Positions 7,969-14,200 of a stretch of 14,200 nucleotides of DNA are shown one piece after another. Location: assembly GCA_046757965.1 (NCBI GenBank), contig JBHHZI010000085.1:1-14200 (forward strand), in the 5' to 3' direction. The notes under the pieces were generated by a model. That model searched no databases. It was not told where the DNA came from and saw nothing but the letters and a program-made list of their open reading frames with translations. Positions within the stretch are counted from its first letter, which is position 1. Every line of letters starts with the position of its first letter. The translations under genes and the position numbers were made by a program. This stretch comes from JBHHZI01 sp046757965. GTDB lineage: Bacteria > Acidobacteriota > Polarisedimenticolia > SMYD01.

Positions 7969-8087
7969 CGCGAACCCGTCCGCGTCCCCGGGACATCCTG
8001 CCGTCTCCGCCTCCCCGGACCGGGGCGAGTGCTCGGGACTGTTCCGGGATCCCCAGGGAGCGAGTGGACCGCGTGGACCCGACAACG

Positions 8088-8450
8088 TCAGACGCCTCTT
8101 CCCTGGCGCCGCACGGGCCGCACGGGGCCGAGCAGGCTGATCCGCCGGCCCCGGCGCAGAGAGTCGAGGTCATACAGCGTTCCGCGCCAGACGATGCCTC
8201 CCTGACGCCAGCCCCGGTAGGCGGAACGCAGCACGGCCCAGCCGAGAACCGGCAGGCCCAGGGGAGCCAGAAGACTCGGCAGAAACGGCAAGGAGAACCG
8301 CCGCTTGCCCACCGCTCCACAGATCGGCGCGCTCAGCAAGGCGGCCACGGCCACGGCGTGCCGATCGGTCCGTCGGGTCTGGTACGATCTGCTGGTGAGA
8401 CGGATCACCGCGGCGTGTCTTGTTGCGCCGGGGCGTGCACGATCCGTCAC
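8088..8450 (-). pseudogene. C-terminal remnant of a family 2 glycosyltransferase
   Basis: The minus-strand frame reads a hydrophobic pair (VAVAALLSAPICG, LPSLLAPLGLPVLGW), then LRSAYRGWRQGGIVWRGTLYDLDSLRRGRR. The R-x-GGI-x-WRGT-x-Y ending after two membrane segments is the C-terminus of membrane GT2 enzymes (glycosyl/ceramide glucosyltransferase-like, about 380 residues). Homology covers only about 80 residues, from near 8375 down to about 8140. The GT2 catalytic domain (DxD, QxxRW) is nowhere upstream, because the plus-strand AIM24 gene occupies that space. The first 20 or so codons as read are the AIM24 leader in reverse. The remnant converges on the cytochrome gene. I consider it a gene fossil or assembly junction; a small free-standing membrane protein is less likely. 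Confidence 0.6.
8383..8388 (+). promoter_or_regulatory. Possible -10 element (TACGAT) for the AIM24-family gene
   Basis: TACGAT lies about 80 bp upstream of ATG 8470, right where homology in the opposing glycosyltransferase remnant ends. That fits this being the native promoter side of the breakpoint. No good -35 box is seen. This is a weak call. Confidence 0.2.
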
Positions 8451-8469
8451 TCATCAGGGAGGAGACGCC

Positions 8470-9258
8470 ATGCGGTGCCACGAGATCGATTACGAGATCC
8501 TGGGAGACGACATGCAACTCGTCGAGGTGGAGCTGGACCCCGGCGAGACGGTGATCGCCGAGGCCGGCGCCATGAATTACATGGAAGAAGGTCTGGCCTT
8601 CGAGGCCCGGATGGGAGATGGCACCGACGCCGACGCCGGCTTCATGAGCAAGGTCCTCAACGTGGGCAAGCGGGTGCTTACGGGCGAGTCGCTCTTCCTG
8701 ACCCATTTCACCAACCAGGGCAGCGGCAAGCGACGGGTCGCCTTCGCGGCCCCTTATCCGGGAAAGATCATCGCCATCCCGCTGGGCGATCTGGGTGGCA
8801 CCCTGACCTGCCAGAAGGACGCCTTCCTGTGCGCCGCGCTGGGAACCCGGATCACCATCGCCTTCCAGCGCCGGCTGGGCACCGGATTCTTCGGCGGCGA
8901 GGGGTTCATCCTGCAGCGCCTGGAAGGAGACGGCCTGGCCTTCGTGCATGCCTGCGGCACCGTCATCGAGAAGCAGTTGACCGGTGAGACCATGCGCATC
9001 GATACCGGGTGCATCGTCGCCTTCACCCAGGGGCTGGACTACAACATCGAGCGCGCCGGCGGGCTGAAGAGCATGTTCTTCGGTGGCGAGGGTCTGTTCC
9101 TGGCCACGCTGAGCGGAACCGGACGGGCCTGGCTCCAGAGCCTGCCGTTTTCTCGCATGGCCAACCGCATCCTCGCCCACGCCCCCCGGGCCGGCGGCAA
9201 GCGCCGGGGTGAGGGCTCCGTTCTCGGGGGGCTGGGCGATATGTTCGGCGATAGGTGA
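8470..9258 (+). CDS. AIM24-family (TIGR00266) protein
   Basis: 262 residues, the normal size for the family. ATG 8470 has an excellent GGGAGGAG at 8458-8464; the longer upstream frame has no comparable start. It opens with HEIDYEILGDDMQLVEVELDPGE and contains the repeated family signatures GESLFLTHF (72-80), GTGFFGGEGFILQRLEG (137-153) and FFGGEGLFLATLSGTGRAWLQSLPFSR (203-229). These form a beta-rich tryptophan-RNA-attenuation-protein-like fold. Most bacterial homologues have no known biochemical role; the yeast namesake affects mitochondrial inner-membrane organisation. No signal peptide is present, so it is likely cytosolic. The C-terminal tail is Gly/Arg-rich (AGGKRRGEGSVLGGLGDMFG). It appears intact. 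Confidence 0.92.
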   Translation: MRCHEIDYEILGDDMQLVEVELDPGETVIAEAGAMNYMEEGLAFEARMGDGTDADAGFMSKVLNVGKRVLTGESLFLTHFTNQGSGKRRVAFAAPYPGKIIAIPLGDLGGTLTCQKDAFLCAALGTRITIAFQRRLGTGFFGGEGFILQRLEGDGLAFVHACGTVIEKQLTGETMRIDTGCIVAFTQGLDYNIERAGGLKSMFFGGEGLFLATLSGTGRAWLQSLPFSRMANRILAHAPRAGGKRRGEGSVLGGLGDMFGDR

Positions 9259-9362
9259 CCACGGCTCCGAAGCTCCGATGACTCCTCGCCGCACCGCGAT
9301 CTGCAACGTCGGGCGCACACGCCCCGGCACCTGTCACACGCTCGCCGACTCGCCTCGACCGG

Positions 9363-9390
9363 GTGCCGGACCGGCCGATCGCGCCGGCAC
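9363..9390 (+). other. Inverted repeat upstream of the YdjY-like gene
   Basis: GTGCCGG (9363-9369) and CCGGCAC (9384-9390) form a 7-bp stem with a 14-nt loop, ending 30 nt before ATG 9421. It could terminate the AIM24 transcript, though no T-run follows, or act in the leader of the next gene. The rest of 9259-9420 shows nothing else I can support. Confidence 0.3.
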
Positions 9391-9420
9391 GGTTGGCGTT
9401 CACCTCCGCGGTCATCAGCA

Positions 9421-10095
9421 ATGAGCTGGCGAGGGGCCGGCGGACGTCTCTGCGCTGTGGTCCTGCTGGCGGTGGTTCCGATCACCCTGAACTGTTCCGC
9501 GCGGCCCGCGGCAACGGTCACGGTGGTGTCGAAGCAGGAGATCCGATTCGACGCGGTGGCGCAGGCCGGGAGGTTCACCCGCGGCGCCATGCCCGGCTAT
9601 CACGCCCTGGTGTTCCGGGAGGGAGCGTCGGCGGGATCGGCCCTGCTGGTGGCCGACGTGACCGACGAGCAGGTTCTCGACGCGCTCACCGCCCTCGGGG
9701 CCGTCCCCGGCGACGCCCTGGGCCTCGACACCTGGGACGACCGGAACAACCGGGCCAGCCAGGCCCCGGATCGCACTATCGAGGGCCCGGCCATCGAGGT
9801 CCTGATCCGGATTCCCGGCCGGGGACCGCCGGTCCCTCTCGCCACGCTGCTCACCGACTCCGGCCGGCGCGGCCTCGACCTGAGGTTCGGCGGTCACCGG
9901 GCGAACATTCCGGCCTGGCGCTCCGGCTGCATCGTCTGCCTCTTCTCCTGTCCCGGGAGCAAGATCGGCAACGCCGCCTACACCATCCGCGATTACGTCG
10001 ACGGCACCGCCCGTTTCGGCGTGCGGCCCGGCGTCCTTCCGGAGGATGGCGGTCGCGTGGAGGTGGTCGTCCGATTCCCCGGCCCGGAGGGCTGA
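9421..10095 (+). CDS. Exported YdjY-like protein with a C-x2-C-x3-C-P motif
   Basis: 224 residues. A hydrophobic signal (10-24) ends ITLNCS; Cys25 could be lipid-modified, but the -1 Asn is non-canonical, so simple export is equally likely. The body matches the YdjY domain as I know it: PGYHALVFREG (58-68), ADVTDEQVLDALTALGAVPG (78-97), PAIEVLIRIPG, and RFGGHRANIPAWRSGCIVCLFSCPGSKIGN with TYTIRDY-like sequence after it. Cys170, Cys173 and Cys177 followed by Pro resemble part of a ferredoxin-type cluster motif. The set has three Cys rather than four, and its function in YdjY proteins is not established. The start at 9421 has only a weak ribosome site. It ends 6 nt before the next ATG, so the two genes are probably one operon. 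Confidence 0.78.
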   Translation: MSWRGAGGRLCAVVLLAVVPITLNCSARPAATVTVVSKQEIRFDAVAQAGRFTRGAMPGYHALVFREGASAGSALLVADVTDEQVLDALTALGAVPGDALGLDTWDDRNNRASQAPDRTIEGPAIEVLIRIPGRGPPVPLATLLTDSGRRGLDLRFGGHRANIPAWRSGCIVCLFSCPGSKIGNAAYTIRDYVDGTARFGVRPGVLPEDGGRVEVVVRFPGPEG

Positions 10096-10101
10096 GGGCA
10101 C

Positions 10102-11265
10102 ATGGCGAAGACGGCAGGCGAGGCCCCCGGGAAGGTCGTGCAGGTGCTGCTCGTCGGCGGCGGACATGCGCATCTGGAGGTGGTGCGAAGATTCATGCTG
10201 GCCTCTCCGCCCTGGATGCAACTGACCCTGGTCTCGGCTTACCCGTCACACCACTACTCCGGCATGGTGCCGGGATTTCTCACCGGGGTGTACTCCGAGG
10301 AGGAGATCCGGTTCGACCTCGCAGCGCTGGCCGCCCGGGCCGGTGCGCGATTCATCCTCGGTCGGGCCACCAGCCTCGACCCCGCCGCCTGTGCCGTCAC
10401 CCTGGAAGACGGGCAGACCCTCACCTACGACCTCGTCTCGTTCGGGATCGGATCCACACCCGCTGGCGGTGACACACCGGAGGTCAGCCGCCACGCCACC
10501 GTCGTCAAGCCCATGTCGAGGGCCGTGGCGTTGCGCCATCGTCTGGCAGCCCTGGCCGGCATGGCGTCGTCCAGCGTCGCCGCTCATGTCGTCGTGGTCG
10601 GCGGCGGTGCGGCCGGCGTGGAGATCGCATGCGCCGCCGCGACCGTCCTCGATGACGCGCAGGCGCGGCGAGAGATCACCATCATCGAGGGGAGCGATGC
10701 GGTCCTGCGTCACTACTCCGCGCGCTTTCGATCGCGCGCCGAAGCGGTGCTTGCCGCCCGGAGCATCGACATCCGCCGGCGCACCCGCGTCGTCGCCGTC
10801 CATCCCGATCACGTCGTCCTCGATGATGCGCGTACGCTGCCGGCCGATCTCACGGTCTGGATGACCGGGGCCCGCGGAGTGCCGTTTCTGGCGTCGTCGT
10901 CCCTCTCCGTCGATGCCGGTGGGTTCCTGCTCGTGGACGATGCGCTGCGCTCCATCGACGACGTCCGGGTGATGGCGGCCGGCGATTGCGCCACTCCGAT
11001 CCACCACCCGGAAACACCGAAAGCTGGGGTCTACGCGGTCCGGCACGGGCCGGTGCTCTGGGACAGCCTGCTGGCCGCGAGCACGGGAGCAGCCATGCCG
11101 CGCTACCGGCCTCAGCCCGGCTTTCTCTCGATCCTGAACACGGGTGTCGGCCAGGCACTGCTGCGCTACCGGAAACTGATCTCCCACAGTCGCTGGGCGT
11201 GGAGGCTCAAGGACGGCATCGACCGGCGCTTCATGCGCCGTTACCACTCCCTCATCCCCGGATGA
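10102..11265 (+). CDS. FAD/NAD(P)-dependent oxidoreductase, SelD-associated type (TIGR03169-like)
   Basis: 387 residues, complete. It has an FAD-binding Rossmann start, VLLVGGGHAHLEVVRRF (GGGHAH, 19-24), an SAYPSHHYSGMVPGFLTGVY segment, a second nucleotide-binding motif VVVVGGGAAGVEIA (163-176), and the closing FAD motif VRVMAAGDCATP (288-299). The opening HAHLEV...YSGMxPG is characteristic of the oxidoreductase family found alone or fused to the N-terminus of SelD. NDH-2-like and sulfide:quinone reductases are more distant relatives. The three cysteines (97, 177, 296) are scattered with no CxxC pair, arguing against disulfide-reductase chemistry. No selD or selenocysteine gene is in the window. 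GAGGG at 10094-10098 serves as ribosome site. Coupling to the exported YdjY-like gene suggests a shared redox task, which is inference. Confidence 0.88.
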   Translation: MAKTAGEAPGKVVQVLLVGGGHAHLEVVRRFMLASPPWMQLTLVSAYPSHHYSGMVPGFLTGVYSEEEIRFDLAALAARAGARFILGRATSLDPAACAVTLEDGQTLTYDLVSFGIGSTPAGGDTPEVSRHATVVKPMSRAVALRHRLAALAGMASSSVAAHVVVVGGGAAGVEIACAAATVLDDAQARREITIIEGSDAVLRHYSARFRSRAEAVLAARSIDIRRRTRVVAVHPDHVVLDDARTLPADLTVWMTGARGVPFLASSSLSVDAGGFLLVDDALRSIDDVRVMAAGDCATPIHHPETPKAGVYAVRHGPVLWDSLLAASTGAAMPRYRPQPGFLSILNTGVGQALLRYRKLISHSRWAWRLKDGIDRRFMRRYHSLIPG

Positions 11266-11388
11266 CGAGAATGTGGCTCCCGGCGGCTGAAGATTTCGCT
11301 TTCGTGATTCCAGACGGCCGTCCGGCCCGGCACGCCGCGTCCGCCATGACGGCCAGCATGGCAAGCATCTTGCTCTCTCACAGGCCGG

Positions 11389-12684
11389 ATGAACACGCGT
11401 GCCAGTGGAAGTCCTGCAGAAACACGACCGGTCGGGTTGACCCGGGCGACGGCATGGATCTGCCTCCTGGCGGCAGCCCTGTCGCTGCTGTTCGTGGCAC
11501 CGTCGAGGGCCCAGCAGGCCGGCGAGGATCTGTCTCCCGTCGGCGACCCGTTGTTCGACCCGAATTCGCTGTCGGGTGAGATGAGAGTCTGGTACGACCG
11601 CATGTGGGAATCGATCGAGGCGTCCCGTGCCACCGTCGATGCACGCTCATCGAGCCGCGACCTCTACCTCCTCGGCCGCTACGTGAACGACTACACGACC
11701 GCGCTCATCTTCGCCCTGAGGGCCACGGGCGATCTCCGATTCCTCGATCGCGCCGCCGAGATCTGGGAGAACGCCAGGGCGACCCTCGCGGACGAATGGT
11801 GCGACGGCACGACCGATGGCTATGTCAACTGGGTCTGGTTGATCAATCCGGATGTGACCAGCGAGTACTGCAAGGATACGCATCACATGGACGAGGCGAT
11901 GGCCCATGGACCCGTCGCGCTGCTCGCCTACACCCTGGACCGAAACCGCGACCTCGATCCCGCCTATGGCGAGAAGGCCGATTTCTGGGTGTCGTACCTC
12001 GAGACCCAGTTCCTCGCCAAGTGGACGGCACGCGCCGGCGACCCGGTCGCCGCCTGGGAGACCGGCGCCGGGTTCTACAAGCGGTTCACTCATCCACGCG
12101 CCAACCAGCTCCGGGTCGCGTACTACCTGCACAAGTTGACAGGCAAGCCCTTCTACCTCGAACGCGCCGGCGCCATCGACAGCGATCTCGCATCCCATCT
12201 GGAGGTCAACCCATCGGTCAGCACGGCGCTGCAATGGAAGCACCAGGTGGCCGGGACCGATGAGGGCTACCAGAAGGTCCAGTATGCCCACTACTTCATG
12301 AACGTGGCCATGGAGATGAACCTGGAAGGATTCGGCAGCGACGCCGATGCGGCGACCATGGCAAAGTTCGCGTCCACCTTCCGAGATGTGGTCCTGAAGC
12401 CGGCCAGCAGCATGACCGAGCGGGTCGACGGGACCGGCAGCGTGGGTCGGAAGCTCTACGGTCACTCCGGCCTGGGGCGCTGGGACCCGACACACATGAT
12501 CCTCGACCGCGCGGAAGCCGCGTACCGCCCGGGTTCCACCGGGGTCAATCTCGCCGGCGCCGCGATGATGGCCGTCAGCAACCGGACGGGTGCGCCACCT
12601 CCTCCGGATCCCGACCCCGGTCCCGACACGACACCGCCCACCTCGCCGACCAATCTCCGCCGGCTCGACCGCCTCGGCACCTGA
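11389..12684 (+). CDS. Secreted helical hydrolase/lyase-like protein, C-terminus cut short
   Basis: 431 residues. A signal peptide (hydrophobic 22-36, cleavage probably after PSRA at 41) marks it as secreted. Residues 60-395 are rich in helix pairs with aromatic/His motifs (LGRYVNDYTTALIFAL, KDTHHMDEAMAHG, QYAHYFMNVAMEMN, LYGHSGLGRWDPTHM). They resemble an alpha/alpha-toroid fold as in polysaccharide lyases and glycoside hydrolases; I cannot name the family or active site. Residues 403-415 are a Pro/Asp linker, then DTTPPTSPTNLRRL, which is how Fn3-type modules commonly begin. The frame stops 10 residues later at TGA 12682-12684, and no module follows in any frame. The tail therefore looks truncated, or is just an unstructured end. 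ATG 11389 is chosen because it gives a clean signal peptide; the ribosome site is weak. The 123 bp upstream shows no clear element. Confidence 0.72.
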   Translation: MNTRASGSPAETRPVGLTRATAWICLLAAALSLLFVAPSRAQQAGEDLSPVGDPLFDPNSLSGEMRVWYDRMWESIEASRATVDARSSSRDLYLLGRYVNDYTTALIFALRATGDLRFLDRAAEIWENARATLADEWCDGTTDGYVNWVWLINPDVTSEYCKDTHHMDEAMAHGPVALLAYTLDRNRDLDPAYGEKADFWVSYLETQFLAKWTARAGDPVAAWETGAGFYKRFTHPRANQLRVAYYLHKLTGKPFYLERAGAIDSDLASHLEVNPSVSTALQWKHQVAGTDEGYQKVQYAHYFMNVAMEMNLEGFGSDADAATMAKFASTFRDVVLKPASSMTERVDGTGSVGRKLYGHSGLGRWDPTHMILDRAEAAYRPGSTGVNLAGAAMMAVSNRTGAPPPPDPDPGPDTTPPTSPTNLRRLDRLGT

Positions 12685-12790
12685 GGACGCCCGGGTCCGG
12701 ACGCCGCACCCGGCTGGCCCCCGGCAACCGCCGGCACCACCCCACGGACCACTCCGCCCACGCCTCCTCTCACGAGGGCTGCGCGGGTGC

Positions 12791-12796
12791 TAGAGT
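12791..12796 (+). promoter_or_regulatory. Possible -10 element (TAGAGT) of typA
   Basis: TAGAGT in GTGCTAGAGTG lies 11 nt upstream of ATG 12808, implying a very short leader, and there is no Shine-Dalgarno between them. The kinase at the left edge shows a similar arrangement. No -35 match is evident. Confidence 0.28.
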
Positions 12797-12807
12797 GAGC
12801 GCTTCCC

Positions 12808-14200
12808 ATGTCGCAGCCAACCATCCGGAACATCGCCATCGTCGCCCACGTGGACCATGGAAAGACCACCCTGGTCGACGCCATGCTTCGTCAGAGCGGC
12901 ACCTTTCGTGTCAATGAAACTGTCGACGACAGGGTGCTCGACAGCATGGATCTCGAGCGCGAGCGAGGCATCACGATCCTGGCAAAGAACACCGCGATCA
13001 TGTTCCGCGGTGTCAAGCTCAACATCGTCGACACGCCCGGGCATGCCGACTTCGGGGGTGAGGTCGAGCGCAGCCTGCACATGGTCGATGGGGCGCTGCT
13101 GCTCGTCGATGCCAGTGAAGGGCCGCTGCCCCAGACACGATTCGTTCTCCGCAAGGCGCTGGCCCGCCGCCTGCCGGTGATCCTCGTGGTCAACAAGATC
13201 GACCGCAAGGATGCACGCATCGACGAGGTCGTCAACGAGGTATACGACCTGTTCATCGATCTCGATGCCGGCGATGACCAGCTCGATTTCCCCATCCTGC
13301 TCGCCAATGCGCGAGCCGGTGTGGCCCACCGGGAAGCCGGCGACGGCTCCACCAATCTCCTCCCGCTATTCGAGACCATCATGGAAACAGTCCCTCCCGC
13401 CGGCGGCGATGCCGGGGCAACGCCCCGGCTCCTGGTGACCAATATCGACTATGACCCCTACATGGGGCGCCTGGCCCTGGGACGCCTGTTCGATGGAACC
13501 CTCCGCATGGGCACGCCGTACGGGCTCTGCGTCGAGGACGGCGCCGTCACGCCGGTGACCGTCTCCGGTCTGTACACCTTCTCCGGTCTGTCGCGGACGC
13601 GCTCGGAGGTGATCGATTGCGGCGATATCTGCGCCGTTGCCGGGATGCCCGACGCCCAGATCGGCGACACCCTGTCTGCCCTGGATTCCCCCGCGCCGAT
13701 GCCGCGGATTCACGTGGACGAACCGACGGTCTCGATGGTGTTCCTGGTCAACAACGGTCCATTCGCCGGCCGTGACGGCAAGCTCCTCACGTCGCGCCAG
13801 ATCCGGGACCGCCTGGAGACCGAGCAGATGGGCAACGTGGCCATCGAGGTCCGCCCCACCGATCGGCCCGACGCCTTCGAGGTCTGTGGCCGTGGGGAAC
13901 TGCAGCTCGGCATCCTGATCGAGACGATGCGCCGTGAGGGGTTCGAGCTGATGGTGTCCCGACCCCGCGCGCTGTCCCGGGAGGTTGATGGCAAGGTCCA
14001 GGAACCTGTCGAGCACCTCTTCCTCGACATCCCCGACACCTTCGTGGGCGTCATCACCGAGAAGCTGGGAACCCGGAAGGGGCGCATGATCAACCTCGTC
14101 AATCACGGCTCCGGCCGGGTGCAGATGGAATTCACCATCCCGTCGCGCGGCCTCATCGGATTTCGCGGGATCGGCGGGCGCCGCGCGCGGGATCGACCGC
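12808..14200 (+). CDS. typA: Translational GTPase TypA/BipA (partial, runs off the window)
   Basis: A ribosome-binding GTPase of the EF-G/LepA superfamily, active in ribosome assembly and stress or cold growth. All G motifs are present: AHVDHGKT (13-20), RGITI (53-57), DTPGHADF (75-82) and NKID (129-132). Then come domain II, the domain III stretch QIRDRLETEQMGNVAIEV, GRGELQLGILIETMRREGFEL, and the start of the C-terminal TypA domain (VITEKLGTRKGRMINL, PSRGLIGFRG). There are 464 codons here, of about 610 expected. The first 454 fit the family closely. The last ten (IGGRRARDRP) do not match the expected continuation after GLIGFRG, normally E/Q-F-L/M-T-x-T-x-GTG. The start is ATG 12808, with no ribosome site upstream. 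Confidence 0.94.
   Translation, partial: MSQPTIRNIAIVAHVDHGKTTLVDAMLRQSGTFRVNETVDDRVLDSMDLERERGITILAKNTAIMFRGVKLNIVDTPGHADFGGEVERSLHMVDGALLLVDASEGPLPQTRFVLRKALARRLPVILVVNKIDRKDARIDEVVNEVYDLFIDLDAGDDQLDFPILLANARAGVAHREAGDGSTNLLPLFETIMETVPPAGGDAGATPRLLVTNIDYDPYMGRLALGRLFDGTLRMGTPYGLCVEDGAVTPVTVSGLYTFSGLSRTRSEVIDCGDICAVAGMPDAQIGDTLSALDSPAPMPRIHVDEPTVSMVFLVNNGPFAGRDGKLLTSRQIRDRLETEQMGNVAIEVRPTDRPDAFEVCGRGELQLGILIETMRREGFELMVSRPRALSREVDGKVQEPVEHLFLDIPDTFVGVITEKLGTRKGRMINLVNHGSGRVQMEFTIPSRGLIGFRGIGGRRARDRP

Noticed and set aside
7969..8060. Short C/G palindromes after the cytochrome gene as a terminator
   Set aside because: Stems are only 4-5 bp with no T-run, which is expected by chance in DNA this GC-rich.
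8170..9330. Minus-strand open frame (386 codons) across the AIM24 gene
   Set aside because: The plus strand carries an unmistakable AIM24 protein with a ribosome site. The antisense reading has no recognisable motif and is in a different frame from the glycosyltransferase remnant.
9363..10472. Plus-strand open frame (369 codons) overlapping the YdjY-like and oxidoreductase genes
   Set aside because: It is Arg/Gly/Pro-rich with no motifs, and overlaps two well-supported genes in another frame.
11313..11322. Palindrome GACGGCCGTC upstream of the hydrolase-like gene as an operator
   Set aside because: A single 10-bp GC palindrome with no second copy or nearby promoter elements; too weak to call.
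10246..11364. Minus-strand open frame (372 codons) opposite the oxidoreductase
   Set aside because: It is antisense shadow; the plus strand has both nucleotide-binding motifs of a flavoprotein.
1..14200. CRISPR array, tRNA or rRNA genes
   Set aside because: No regularly spaced repeats and no tRNA or rRNA signature seen on either strand.

Overview
This is GC-rich bacterial DNA (roughly two thirds G+C by eye, strong G/C bias at third codon positions). It comes from a Gram-negative organism: there is an RND efflux locus with outer-membrane and periplasmic partners, several exported proteins, and a multi-domain exported c-type cytochrome. The opening of a Ser/Thr protein kinase with a TRLGPYEI start at the left edge, and a cytochrome domain of the Pirellula/Verrucomicrobium heme-binding type, recall Acidobacteriota, Planctomycetota/Verrucomicrobiota or Myxococcota-like lineages. 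That placement is inference only. I see no rRNA, tRNA, CRISPR array or transposase.

Left part (1-5201). A kinase gene leaves the window on the minus strand. Diverging from it is a tripartite efflux operon: TolC/CusC-like outer-membrane factor, membrane-fusion lipoprotein and RND permease. Only the fusion protein looks intact. The outer-membrane gene has lost an internal segment and carries an extra C in a C-run. The permease has about 40 foreign residues in place of part of TM6 and stops in an AT-rich tract before its C-terminal membrane half. The locus is either decaying or damaged in assembly.

Middle (5202-9258). A secreted protein of unknown family with a Met/His-rich tail is followed by a good intrinsic terminator. 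Next is an unusual exported redox protein: a type-1 copper cupredoxin fused to two single-heme cytochrome c domains. With the efflux locus this gives a possible copper theme, which is inference. Convergent to it is a C-terminal remnant of a family 2 glycosyltransferase, broken where the leader of the intact AIM24-family gene begins.

Right part (9259-14200). A probable operon pairs an exported YdjY-like protein carrying a C-x2-C-x3-C-P motif with an FAD/NAD(P) oxidoreductase of the kind often fused to SelD. Then come a secreted helical, hydrolase-like protein that ends inside a linker or the start of an Fn3-like domain, and the translational GTPase gene typA. TypA runs off the window, and its last ten codons depart from the family consensus.

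The recurring theme is genes that are recognisable but broken at discrete points (outer-membrane factor, permease, glycosyltransferase, hydrolase tail, TypA end). Whether this is genome decay or chimeric/erroneous assembly is the first thing to settle. The most interesting apparently intact biology is the cupredoxin-diheme fusion and the Met/His-tailed exported protein beside it.
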